From: Glutamicibacter sp. B1
GTDB lineage: Bacteria; Actinomycetota; Actinomycetes; Actinomycetales; Micrococcaceae
Direction: 5' to 3'
DNA: 64,000 nt
NCBI RefSeq assembly: GCF_039602135.1
Contig: NZ_CP125942.1
Span: 2,914,001-2,978,000 of the forward strand
The notes under the pieces are model-generated. The model saw only the letters and a program-made list of their open reading frames with translations, was not told the origin of the DNA and searched no databases. Shown piece after piece: positions 34,197 through 42,508 of this stretch (the stretch's first letter is position 1; each line of letters starts with the position of its first letter). Position numbers and translations under genes: made by a program.

Positions 34197-34883
34197 ATGA
34201 AACCGAATTTGGCTTCTTCGTTAGTTGACCACCTGCGTGAACGAATCAGCTCCGGAGATATTGCCGCTGGCGAAAAACTGCCGAGCGAAAATACACTGAT
34301 CGCCTCCCACGGTGTTTCGCGCACCGTAGTCCGTGAGGCCATCACGCGCCTACAGGCCGAAGGACTGATTTACACTCGCCGGGGCGCTGGCAGTTTCGCG
34401 CTCACCCCTCCCCCTGAAGCAACGCCTGAATCGCAGACTCACATCCCACGCACCTTAGAGGAACGGCGTCAGCTGATCGAGTACCGCTTGGGATTTGAAA
34501 CAGAAGCTGCAGCCAGCGCAGCACTCAGGGCTACCGAAGCAGATCTGAACGCCATGGATGCAGCACTTGAGGGCTTCGAAGCTTCATTGGGCAATGCGTC
34601 GGTGAGTATGAGCTGCGACTTTGAATTTCATTTAGCGGTGGCTCGTGCCACCGGTAACCCGTACTTCAGCCAGGCAGTCCAGAATTTCGGCCCGGCCATG
34701 ATTGCCATGCCTCGGCGGCGAATGGATTCAGCTGACTCTGTTTCTTCAGGAAGGCTTGATGCCGTGGCTGCGGAGCATCGCGCCATCCACGAAGCTATCG
34801 CCGCCCAAAACCCGCAGCTGGCTTCTGCTGCCATGAGAATCCACCTATCCAATTCGATGAAACGACTGCAGGCCGAAGCCTAA
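34197..34883 (+). CDS. GntR/FadR-family transcriptional regulator
   Basis: A 228-residue regulator: N-terminal winged helix (LVDHLRERISSGDIAAGEKLPSE and HGVSRTVVREAITRLQAEGL) and C-terminal FCD domain with the metal/acid ligand pattern Asp and His in CDFEFHLAVARATGN and EHRAIHEAI. ATG 34197 is supported by AAGGA 8 nt upstream; ATG 34188 is a less good alternative. It probably binds the ATAAGTT-type palindromes 1.2 kb upstream and senses a sugar acid. Confidence 0.87.
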   Translation: MKPNLASSLVDHLRERISSGDIAAGEKLPSENTLIASHGVSRTVVREAITRLQAEGLIYTRRGAGSFALTPPPEATPESQTHIPRTLEERRQLIEYRLGFETEAAASAALRATEADLNAMDAALEGFEASLGNASVSMSCDFEFHLAVARATGNPYFSQAVQNFGPAMIAMPRRRMDSADSVSSGRLDAVAAEHRAIHEAIAAQNPQLASAAMRIHLSNSMKRLQAEA

Positions 34884-34932
34884 CGCTTCAGTTTTTCTGA
34901 ACGCCTCATAGTCTCCCTGGCAGTTCACCAAC

Positions 34933-34978
34933 AGCAGTGAGCCCCGAACGGATTTCCGTTCGGGGCTCACTGCTTTTT
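34933..34978 (+). terminator. Strong intrinsic terminator between gntR-type and gntP-type genes
   Basis: Arms 34933-34952 and 34955-34974 are complementary over 20 bp (core GTGAGCCCCGAACGGA), closing on TT, followed by TTTTTAC on the + strand. It ends the regulator transcript and separates it from the converging permease. Confidence 0.88.
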
Positions 34979-34992
34979 ACTTCTTTTCTTAT

Positions 34993-36351
34993 TTAGGAAA
35001 TGAACTGGCTCAGGAGCAAAACTCCGAGCAGCCCGATCACCGCCAGTGTGGTCGTATAGGTGGTGCGCACGGCTAATGCCTGACCGACGTTGAGGTTGAA
35101 GTACTCTTTGAACATCCAGAAGCCAGGATCGTTGACGTGGCTGAAGGCGATCGAGCCACAAGCGGTGGCCAGAACCATCAGTTCTGGAGACGCACCGGTC
35201 GCGGCGACCAGAGGGGCCGCGATACCTGCGGCGGTTGATACCGCTACGGTGGCTGAGCCCAAAGCAATACGCAGGATCACTGCGATCAGCCAGGCAAGGA
35301 TCAGCGGGCTAAGGTTCCAACCAGAGGTTGTCTGCGCGATGTAGTCAGCGATACCAGCCGATACGAGCACCTGCTTGAACGCACCACCTGCACCGATCAC
35401 TAAGAGGATCATGGCCATCGCACGAGCCGCTTCGCTCATCGACTTGGCAACCTGGTTCATGGTTCGGTTGCTCATCGGACCAAAAGCGATGATGGCGACA
35501 ATCAAGGCAATCAGCAGTGCGATTTCTGCCGAGCCGAGCAATTCCAAGAGATTATTTACCGGTTCACTGAGCTGCAACGTCATGCGAGCCACTTCAGAAC
35601 CAGCGATGAGCACGATCGGTAGTAGCGCAACGATGAAGGACATCGCTGTGGATGGCAGTTCTTCGTCCTTGAATTCTTTTTCCGCCAAGAGACCTGTTGG
35701 CATCTGAGGGTTCATCTTGCGCACGAATGCTAGTCGGGGCCAGACCATCGCAATGGCTACACCGGCAGGGATTGCGATGAGCAGGCCGTAGGCCAGTGTG
35801 AGACCCACCGAAGCGTTGTAGAGACCTGCTACTGCCGTGGGGCCCGGATGTGGTGGCAGGAAGGAGTGCATGGTGGACAGCGAGATCGACATTGGCAGGC
35901 CGACCCACAACAGGTTGACCTTGGTGGCACGAACCAGGGTGAAGGCCACCGGAACCAGAATCACGAAGGCAACTTCGTAGAACATGGTGACACCAATGAG
36001 CATGGCGGAGATGACCATGGCCCACTGCACACCTCGTTCGCCAAAGACGGAGAGGATCTTCTTGGCGATACGCTGGGCGGCCCCAGCATCGCCCATGACA
36101 CGGCCAATCATTGCGCCTAGGCCAATGACGATAGCGGTACCGCCCAGTTGCCCACCGAGCCCATCAGCGATGATGTCTGGGATGTCTGCAATACCAGCCG
36201 GTTGCCCATCGATAGTCAGCGAGTTTGTGGCCACGGCCCAGAAAGCAACGAGAGTAGCGACAAGAATGAGGGAGATAAAGCCGTTGAGTTTGAACCTCAT
36301 CATGAGGATCAGCAGCACAACGACAGCCAGCGCAACGATGAGCAATGGCAT
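34993..36351 (-). CDS. GntP-family gluconate/sugar-acid permease
   Basis: A 452-residue permease with about 12 helices. LSTMHSFLPPHPGPTAVAGLYNAS and ARAMAMILLVIGAGGAFKQVLV-like segments (key part ILLVIGAGGAFKQVLV) and AFSHVNDPGFWMFKEYF are hallmarks of the GntP family. ATG 36351 has GGAG at suitable spacing; a TTG 12 nt further upstream is less likely. Gluconate, or an aldonate/aldarate of the island, is the probable substrate, imported with protons. Confidence 0.88.
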   Translation of the reverse strand: MPLLIVALAVVVLLILMMRFKLNGFISLILVATLVAFWAVATNSLTIDGQPAGIADIPDIIADGLGGQLGGTAIVIGLGAMIGRVMGDAGAAQRIAKKILSVFGERGVQWAMVISAMLIGVTMFYEVAFVILVPVAFTLVRATKVNLLWVGLPMSISLSTMHSFLPPHPGPTAVAGLYNASVGLTLAYGLLIAIPAGVAIAMVWPRLAFVRKMNPQMPTGLLAEKEFKDEELPSTAMSFIVALLPIVLIAGSEVARMTLQLSEPVNNLLELLGSAEIALLIALIVAIIAFGPMSNRTMNQVAKSMSEAARAMAMILLVIGAGGAFKQVLVSAGIADYIAQTTSGWNLSPLILAWLIAVILRIALGSATVAVSTAAGIAAPLVAATGASPELMVLATACGSIAFSHVNDPGFWMFKEYFNLNVGQALAVRTTYTTTLAVIGLLGVLLLSQFIS

Positions 36352-36640
36352 AGGTGGCTCCAATCGGGTGGACGGTCAGAAGAAAAGTTGTAGGGGCACC
36401 GAATAGGCTGCGAAGGCAATTCATAAAAGTGAACTGGCGCATAGCTCTTTGTGCCAGCAATCACGTTAGTGAGTTCAATCCATCCCGTCCAAGACTCGAA
36501 CCGCATTCATTGATACCCAGTCGGCATTAGTGCAACCTTCCACATCGTCCACCTAACCCCAAACTCCCGGAATCACGGGTTTCATCCCCCGCTGCAGAAT
36601 CTACGGTTCGAATGAAACCAATGCTGACAGGGGTAAGTAT

Positions 36641-36656
36641 TGTGATCAGGCTCACA
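36641..36656. promoter_or_regulatory. CRP/GlxR-type cAMP-receptor site
   Basis: TGTGA-TCAGGC-TCACA is a perfect match to the TGTGA-N6-TCACA consensus of CRP and its actinobacterial relative GlxR. It lies about 290 bp before the GntP-type start. Confidence 0.6.
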
Positions 36657-36706
36657 TGAATAGCTGACCTATTCTTATTGGACAGTGAAGTCTTTTTGAC
36701 ATGAAA

Positions 36707-36749
36707 GTAGGCCGTGGACCACTACCTTAAGTAGTGGTTCACGGCCTAC
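36707..36749 (-). terminator. Terminator after the universal stress protein gene
   Basis: GTAGGCCGTGGACCACTAC and GTAGTGGTTCACGGCCTAC pair over 19 positions with one mismatch (G-U on the + strand) and a 5-nt loop, 30 nt after the stop of the minus-strand tct-usp operon; TTTC follows on that strand. Confidence 0.7.
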
Positions 36750-36779
36750 AAAAACTGCTGGTCGGGTCAGGTGAATAGC

Positions 36780-37172
36780 TTAGGAAGCCTTCACCGCCAG
36801 CACCGGGTGTTCGGCCTGCAGCAAGATCCTCTGGGCTTGGGAGCCCATGATGAACTTCCCAACTTGAGAGCGCTGACGCAGACCAATCACAATCAACGAA
36901 ACCTGATGCTCATCAGCTAGTCCGAGGAATTCTTCTGTCAGATCATCACGATAGGTAGATTCAATGACCTTAGCTTCAATTCCAGCTTTCAGGGCTGAGT
37001 CCAGTACACGCGCGAGATCTTCTTCTGAAGCTGTGTTTTTATCTACGAGAGAGCCCTCGCGAGAAGAGTTGACGATGAGCAGAGTCTCATCGCGCAGCTT
37101 TGCTTCGCTAATCGCTGCCGCGACGGCGGCTTCGCCAACACTTGAAGGAATGTATCCGACGATGATGCTCAT
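36780..37172 (-). CDS. Single-domain universal stress protein
   Basis: A 130-residue Usp-fold protein. The C-terminal nucleotide loop reads VIGLRQRSQVGKFIMGSQAQRILLQAEHPVL, shown here by its parts GLRQRSQVGKFIMGS; the first Gly-X2-Gly is incomplete. It starts within the tctA stop (4-nt overlap), so it is made with the Tct transporter; Usp genes in tct operons are seen in other actinobacteria. Function there unknown. Confidence 0.85.
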   Translation of the reverse strand: MSIIVGYIPSSVGEAAVAAAISEAKLRDETLLIVNSSREGSLVDKNTASEEDLARVLDSALKAGIEAKVIESTYRDDLTEEFLGLADEHQVSLIVIGLRQRSQVGKFIMGSQAQRILLQAEHPVLAVKAS

Positions 37173-38704
37173 GCGTTTTCCTTTAACTTTTCTTCGGTAA
37201 CCGAGGCAGCGAGCGAGGAATTCTTTCGCTTATCAATGGCGCCTTTAACAATTGGCCACACGGCAACAACAATAAACAGAACGAGCAACGTCGCTGAAAT
37301 TGGTCGAGTGAAGAATCCCATCGGGTCACCCTCGAGGACAAGCAACGAACGGCGAAGGTTTGATTCAAGCAAGCTGCCAAGGACGAAAGCTAGAACGAGC
37401 GGGCCAGGTTCGAATCCAAATTTTTTCATGAGGTAACCGATAGCGCCAAAGAACACCACCAGCAGTACGTCAAACATTGAATTTCGGATCGTGTACGCAC
37501 CGAGCATGGTGATCAACGCGGTAATCGGTGCGAGGATCGCAGCACGTACGCGCAGGATCCTCACGAAGATGCCGATGAGCGGGATGGACATAATGAGCAA
37601 GAGAATATTGCCGATGTACATCGAGTTCACCACGCCCCAGAACAACTGCGGATCATTATTGATCAGCTGAGGTCCTGGTGTGACACCTTGAATGAGTAAG
37701 GCACCAAAGATGATGGCCATGGTGGCGTTGGCAGGGATGCCGAGCGTCAACAAGGGGATAAACGAGCTGGTCGCTGCCGCATTGTTTGCTGACTCTGGAC
37801 CTGCCACGCCCTCGATGGCACCTTTGCCGAAGCGGGAGGGATCCTTCGCGGTCTTTTTCTCCATTGCGTAGGAGGCCAAGGAAGCGATGGTTGCGCCGCC
37901 ACCTGGAAGAATGCCTAAGAAGAATCCGAGTACAGAGCCACGGCCTATGGCCCCGGAAGCTTCTTTAATGTCTTTGCCCTTAGGCCAAACATTCGAGACC
38001 TTCACCGGTGCAGTCGCCGCCCGGTGGCGTTCTTCAAGGTTATAAAGAATCTCGCCAACACCAAACAGGCCCATCGCAATCGGCACGAAGTCAATGCCAT
38101 CAGCCAACGAGAGGTTGCCGAAGGTGAAACGCTCGGCCCCGGTGAAACCATCACGACCGATGGTCGCGAGGAACAAGCCCACCGCGGCAGCGATAATTGC
38201 CTTGATCTTGGTGCCGCCCGAAATGGTGGCCACCAGCAGAATGCCCAACATGGCCAAGGCCGTGTACTCCGGTGGGCCGAAGTCCAGTGCAAATCTAGCT
38301 ACCAGAGGGGCTAGGAAGGTCAGTCCGATAATTGAGATCGTCGCACCAATGAAGGAGCCAATGGCAGCAATACCCAGTGCTGCACCGGCTCTGCCCTGTT
38401 TAGCCATGACGTAACCGTCAAAGACGGTCACCACCGAGCTGGCTTCACCGGGTAGTCGTAGAAGTACCGAAGTGATCGTTCCACCATATTGGGCGCCGTA
38501 GAAAATACCAGCCAACATGATGATCGCCGTGACGGGTTCAACCCCATAAGTCATCGGCAACAAGATGGCGATAGTTGCTGCTGGGCCCAAACCGGGCAGT
38601 ACGCCAATGAGCATACCGACCGCGACGCCCAGCAGGCAGTACAAGAGATTAGTAGGATCCAAGACGACGTTAAAGCCGTCTAAGACCGGTCCAAAGAATT
38701 CCAT
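37169..38704 (-). CDS. tctA: Tripartite tricarboxylate transporter large permease TctA
   Basis: A 511-residue membrane protein with about 11-12 helices. LIGVLPGLGPAATIAILLP, GIFYGAQYGGTITSVLLRLPGE and GILPGGGATIASLASYAMEK are the conserved TctA loops. With TctB and TctC it imports a carboxylate using an ion gradient. Given the surrounding genes the cargo is probably an aldarate or a similar diacid instead of citrate. Confidence 0.92.
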   Translation of the reverse strand: MEFFGPVLDGFNVVLDPTNLLYCLLGVAVGMLIGVLPGLGPAATIAILLPMTYGVEPVTAIIMLAGIFYGAQYGGTITSVLLRLPGEASSVVTVFDGYVMAKQGRAGAALGIAAIGSFIGATISIIGLTFLAPLVARFALDFGPPEYTALAMLGILLVATISGGTKIKAIIAAAVGLFLATIGRDGFTGAERFTFGNLSLADGIDFVPIAMGLFGVGEILYNLEERHRAATAPVKVSNVWPKGKDIKEASGAIGRGSVLGFFLGILPGGGATIASLASYAMEKKTAKDPSRFGKGAIEGVAGPESANNAAATSSFIPLLTLGIPANATMAIIFGALLIQGVTPGPQLINNDPQLFWGVVNSMYIGNILLLIMSIPLIGIFVRILRVRAAILAPITALITMLGAYTIRNSMFDVLLVVFFGAIGYLMKKFGFEPGPLVLAFVLGSLLESNLRRSLLVLEGDPMGFFTRPISATLLVLFIVVAVWPIVKGAIDKRKNSSLAASVTEEKLKENA

Positions 38705-38725
38705 GCGAATAAGCCTTTACGTGCT

Positions 38726-39298
38726 TTAGAAAAGTCGAGGGATCGTCGTGCCCAAAGCCGCGATAAAGATGGCGTAAAAGGCGAGAACGATCAAGATCGA
38801 ATAGATCGTGGCTGATCTCCACCGCTCGCCACCAAGCCATCGCATCCAAACGAAGCACAGCAACAATGATGGGATTTCGAAACCGATCAGTGGCATTAGC
38901 ACCACCATGAGCAGCAGCGTGCCGAATCCGATGGCGGCGTACCAGCTCAGCGCGCTGAACTTCTCGCCATCTTTGCCTCCGCGTCGACCAACAATGATCT
39001 GCGCGATGGCCATCACCGAAGCAATGAGCGAAATAATAAAGGGCCACATGCCTGCAGCTGGCTCGGCTGGACTACCCAGCCCAAGCCCGACCGATAGCAC
39101 CATGCCTACGATGCCCAAGCCCAAAACCACCAGGGAGGAGACTAGGTTGGCAATCGGGCCAGCAGGTTCCGGTGATTCGGCTTCCCATTGCGCGGCTAGT
39201 TCTTCAGGCGTTAGCGCTTCTTCTGGCTCTATGGATTGATCGGTCTTTGCTTCAACAGCCTTGTCCTCGGCAGAGTGCCGCGCGTGTTTCGCGTCCAT
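38726..39298 (-). CDS. tctB: Tripartite tricarboxylate transporter small permease TctB
   Basis: A 190-residue protein: a charged N-terminal tail of about 50 residues rich in Glu and Ala, then four hydrophobic helices (LVVLGLGIVGMVLSVGLG; AAIGFGTLLLMVVLMPLIGF; and the final pair). TctB proteins are poorly conserved; position between tctC and tctA secures the call. ATG 39298 has AGGA 9 nt before it; ATG 39307 is the alternative. Confidence 0.85.
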   Translation of the reverse strand: MDAKHARHSAEDKAVEAKTDQSIEPEEALTPEELAAQWEAESPEPAGPIANLVSSLVVLGLGIVGMVLSVGLGLGSPAEPAAGMWPFIISLIASVMAIAQIIVGRRGGKDGEKFSALSWYAAIGFGTLLLMVVLMPLIGFEIPSLLLCFVWMRWLGGERWRSATIYSILIVLAFYAIFIAALGTTIPRLF

Positions 39299-39349
39299 TA
39301 GTTTCATCCTGAGATTCTCGCTTTCGCGTTACGTAGCGGAGTTAGCCGA

Positions 39350-40351
39350 TTACTTTCCGGTGAGCGAAATCCCGTGCTCTTCAGTCAACTTCTTGTAAGT
39401 CGCAGCCAGTTCTGTCCATTCTGAAACGACCTCTTCGCCGCTGATCTCATGGGCACTCAAAAGGTTCTTTTCGTTAAATGACTTGTAAGTGTCAGTCGCG
39501 GTGGCGTCCTTGATCGAAGCCACTAGCTTCTCTTTGACGTCATCGCTCAAACCCTTGGGAGCCGCAATGGCACGGTACTGGGACACCGGTACCTCATACC
39601 CGGATTCGATGGCGGTTGGAACATCTGGCAGGAACTCATTGCGTTCCTTGGAAAAGACAACGATGGGGGTGACGGCACCGGCATCAATCTGTGGTTTTGC
39701 CTCACCGAGCTGAACGGTGGATACCTGTACCTGATCACCCATCACGGCGGTCAAGGCCGGTGAACCAGAATCGAACGGAACAGTGGTGCCTTCGATATCA
39801 GCTTGGGCCAGTAGGAGTTCCTGAGCTAACTGCGAACCGGTCCCCACACCGGTCGTGCCAAAGGAAAGCTTTTTCTTGCTGTTTTTGATGTCATCAAGGT
39901 TTTTGACACCGGAGGCAGTGCTGGCGACCATCACGTAGTCATCCTGGGAGAGCCCCATCAGCACGTCGAGGTCATCAAGGGAAACCGCTTCGTCTTCCGA
40001 AACTGCCAATGGCGTGATGGTGATCAGGGAAGCATTCAGCAGGACTAGGTTCTGGCCATCTGGTTCCATGGCAGCAACCTCTTTGGTGGCCAGTGCACCA
40101 TTGGCGCCTGGCTTGTTAACGACAGGCATGGAGGTGCCCAAGGAATCTGCCATCCCCTCGGCAGCAGCGCGTGCAATCAAATCCGTTGATCCGCCGGGGG
40201 CTTGACCCACGGTCATGGTCACTGGGCCGGAAGGGAAGCTTCCTGAATCTTTGCTTCCTGCGCCAACGTTTCCGCCACAGGCGGTTAGTGCCAGTGCGGC
40301 ACCGGCTGCGGTTAACCCAAGCATCGTGCGACGAGTCATACGGTTCTTCAT
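39350..40351 (-). CDS. tctC: Tripartite tricarboxylate transporter substrate-binding lipoprotein TctC
   Basis: A 333-residue Bug-type receptor. The leader RMTRRTMLGLTAAGAALALTAC has a twin arginine and a lipobox (Cys 25). VNKPGANGALATKEVA and KKLSFGTTGVGTGSQLAQELL are the two conserved Bug ligand loops. ATG 40351 follows AGGAG by 7 nt; the frame remains open to 40426. First gene of tctCBA-usp, divergent from a LysR gene. Confidence 0.9.
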   Translation of the reverse strand: MKNRMTRRTMLGLTAAGAALALTACGGNVGAGSKDSGSFPSGPVTMTVGQAPGGSTDLIARAAAEGMADSLGTSMPVVNKPGANGALATKEVAAMEPDGQNLVLLNASLITITPLAVSEDEAVSLDDLDVLMGLSQDDYVMVASTASGVKNLDDIKNSKKKLSFGTTGVGTGSQLAQELLLAQADIEGTTVPFDSGSPALTAVMGDQVQVSTVQLGEAKPQIDAGAVTPIVVFSKERNEFLPDVPTAIESGYEVPVSQYRAIAAPKGLSDDVKEKLVASIKDATATDTYKSFNEKNLLSAHEISGEEVVSEWTELAATYKKLTEEHGISLTGK

Positions 40352-40392
40352 GATTTTCTCCTGCGAGTTCGAGTGAGTGTGACCCAGATCCA

Positions 40393-40408
40393 TATCTCGC
40401 GTGAGATA
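40393..40408. promoter_or_regulatory. Palindrome in the tctC-lysR divergent promoter
   Basis: TATCTC-GCGT-GAGATA, perfect 6-bp arms. Its right half continues into GTGAGATAAGT (40401-40411), the 11-mer also found before the talarate/galactarate dehydratase gene. Confidence 0.5.
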
Positions 40409-40449
40409 AGTCACCTTGCTGGTCACGCATATAGCCTAGAAACTGGAAG

Positions 40450-40464
40450 TGATGCATGTCCAAG
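40450..40464 (-). promoter_or_regulatory. Aldarate-island motif, copy 1 (tctC promoter)
   Basis: On the minus strand CTTGGACATGCATCA, matching copy 2 at 14 of 15 positions. Its TTGGAC lies 19 bp before TAGGCT, a fair -10 box for tctC. The T-N11-A layout suits a LysR-type site. Confidence 0.6.
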
Positions 40465-40501
40465 GCTGAATGTGCATGGAATGATTCCCGGAAGGTATTG
40501 A

Positions 40502-41401
40502 ATGTTTACGCTGGACCAGGCTAGAAGCTTTGTTGCTGTGGCAGAAGAACTACATTTCGGTCGCGCGGCCGAAAGGTTGAACATGACTCAGCCGCCTTTG
40601 AGCCGCCAAATCCAGAAGCTAGAACGCACGGTGGGGGTTGAATTACTGGAGCGCGATAATCGTAGAGTCTCCCTCACGGTAGCTGGCCATGCCTTCTTGC
40701 AAGATGCCCGACGCTTAGTCATTGCCGCGGAACGCGCACCAGATAACGCTCGACGCATCGCCGCCGGACAGCTCGGCGAATTGCGCATTGGCTTTACTGC
40801 CGCTTCAGGGTTCAGCCTCCTTGGCCCATTGCTCGGTGAAATCTCCACGCAGATGCCGCAGGTGCACTTGGAGCTCGCGGAAATGGTCACCAGCGAACAG
40901 GTCGAGGCGTTGCTAGACGGAGACCTCGACCTCGGGCTGGCCCGCCCACCCTTTGATGATTCACTGTTCGAATCCACGTTGCTGTTTTCAGAAGGACTCG
41001 TTGCAGCGGTTCCCTCCGGTCACCGGCTTGCTCAGTCCAAGCACGAAATAACCTTTGAAGACTTACGCGATGAACACCTGATCATGCATTCACCCACCAA
41101 GGCACGCTACTTTTATGATCTTGTCGTCCGCCTGATCGATGTTGAGCATAAGAATGTACGCCATACCGTGAGCCAGATCTTGACGATGATTGCCTTAGTG
41201 TCAGCCGGCCGCGGAATCGCCTTTGTTCCAGAAAGCGCCAAGTTCCTGGGTGTTGCTGGCGTGAGCTATCTGCGCTTACCCGAGCTCCGCGAAGATCCAG
41301 TGCAACTGCATGCGATCTGGAGCAGGACATCAAAGAACCCTGCCTTAGATCGATTGATCAACATTGTCAGAGACAGTCTTCACGGCAATGATGCCGACTA
41401 G
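40502..41401 (+). CDS. LysR-family regulator of the aldarate island
   Basis: A 299-residue LysR protein. The N-terminal HTH is VAVAEELHFGRAAERLNMTQPP-like (key part RAAERLNMTQPPLSRQIQKL); residues about 90-295 form the effector domain. It is divergent from tctCBA and upstream of kdgD, with which the conserved motif is shared. Its sequence is clearly related to the second LysR at 47497-48447. The inducer is probably an aldarate. Confidence 0.9.
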   Translation: MFTLDQARSFVAVAEELHFGRAAERLNMTQPPLSRQIQKLERTVGVELLERDNRRVSLTVAGHAFLQDARRLVIAAERAPDNARRIAAGQLGELRIGFTAASGFSLLGPLLGEISTQMPQVHLELAEMVTSEQVEALLDGDLDLGLARPPFDDSLFESTLLFSEGLVAAVPSGHRLAQSKHEITFEDLRDEHLIMHSPTKARYFYDLVVRLIDVEHKNVRHTVSQILTMIALVSAGRGIAFVPESAKFLGVAGVSYLRLPELREDPVQLHAIWSRTSKNPALDRLINIVRDSLHGNDAD

Positions 41402-41424
41402 GTATCAAACAATACAAATATGGG

Positions 41425-41439
41425 CTTGGACAGGCATCA
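41425..41439 (+). promoter_or_regulatory. Aldarate-island motif, copy 2 (kdgD promoter)
   Basis: CTTGGACAGGCATCA, 95 bp before kdgD. TTGGAC is 18 bp from TACGCT, so the motif overlaps the -35 element. Confidence 0.62.
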
Positions 41440-41533
41440 CTGAGTGTTCCTACGCTGAGAGTAATAACTGATCAACACTCAATTCTTTTCCACTGTCCTC
41501 CGGACGTGAAAGACGAAGCAAAGGAAAACTCTC

Positions 41534-42472
41534 ATGGCTCAGTACACCCCTGCAGAACTCGCCGATAAGCTCAAAGACGGCCTCCTCTCTTTCCCAGTCA
41601 CCGCATTTGATGCAAACCTGGAAATCGATGAAGCTGCCTACCGCAAGCACCTGTCCTGGCAGTCAAGCTTCGACGTAGCAGGCCTGTTCGCAGCCGGCGG
41701 CACCGGCGAAGGCTTCACTCTCACCCCGGAAGAATCAGCCAAGGTAGTACGGATGGCTGTCGAAGAAGCCGGCTCCAACGTGCCAGTTCTTGCCTCGGCT
41801 GGTGGCTCCACCAAGCAAGCCATCCAGAACGCCAAGGACGCGGAAGCAGCTGGCGCTGAAGGTCTGCTGCTTTTGCCTCCTTACCTGACCGAATGTGATC
41901 AGGAAGGCCTGTACCAGCACGTTTCGGCCATCTGCGCATCCACCAAGACCGGTGTCATCGTCTACAACCGCGCCAACGCCATCTACGGTGCTGACACCGT
42001 GGCACGTCTGGCTGAAAACCACGAAAACTTCATCGGTTTCAAGGACGCACTGGGCGACATCGAACACCTAACCAAGGTGTACGCCAAGAACGGTGACCGC
42101 CTGTTCTACCTCGGTGGCCTACCTACCGCAGAAACTTTTGCCCTGCCACTACTGCAACTGGGCATGAGCACCTACTCCTCGGCGATGTACAACTTCGTTC
42201 CGGAATTTGCTCTAGATTTCTACAAGGACGTCCGTGCCCAGGACCGCGTGGCAGTGAACGAAAAGCTCAACCGCTTCGTCCTTCCTTACTTGGAAATTCG
42301 CGATCGCGTCAAGGGCTACGGTGTCTCCATCGTCAAGGGTGGCCTCAAGGCCATCGGCCGCGACTCCGGTTCGGTACGCCCACCATTGCAAGATCTGACC
42401 GAACAGGACCTGGCAGATCTGAGTGCACTGATCCAGAAGGCAGGCATCGTCCCTGCCGGAGCCGCACTCTAA
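41534..42472 (+). CDS. kdgD: 5-dehydro-4-deoxyglucarate dehydratase
   Basis: Converts 5-keto-4-deoxy-D-glucarate to 2,5-dioxovalerate with loss of CO2 and water. The 312-residue protein belongs to the DapA/NAL class I aldolase fold: AAGGTGEGFTLTPEE substrate loop, the Tyr in GVIVYNRAN and the Schiff-base Lys in FIGFKDALGD. LFAAGGTGE and YGVSIVKGGLKAIGRDSG are typical of KdgD. It is the first gene of a three-gene operon with the semialdehyde dehydrogenase and glucarate dehydratase. Confidence 0.93.
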   Translation: MAQYTPAELADKLKDGLLSFPVTAFDANLEIDEAAYRKHLSWQSSFDVAGLFAAGGTGEGFTLTPEESAKVVRMAVEEAGSNVPVLASAGGSTKQAIQNAKDAEAAGAEGLLLLPPYLTECDQEGLYQHVSAICASTKTGVIVYNRANAIYGADTVARLAENHENFIGFKDALGDIEHLTKVYAKNGDRLFYLGGLPTAETFALPLLQLGMSTYSSAMYNFVPEFALDFYKDVRAQDRVAVNEKLNRFVLPYLEIRDRVKGYGVSIVKGGLKAIGRDSGSVRPPLQDLTEQDLADLSALIQKAGIVPAGAAL

Positions 42473-42508
42473 ACTGAACCGGCAATCATTCGAATCGCAA
42501 GGAGCACC

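Larger units (their letters stand above)
36364..36779. other. Intergenic region upstream of the GntP-type gene
   Basis: About 415 bp with no gene that I can support. It contains a CRP/GlxR-like site at 36641-36656 and the terminator of the universal stress gene at 36707-36749. The long leader in front of the permease is otherwise unexplained. Confidence 0.6.
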
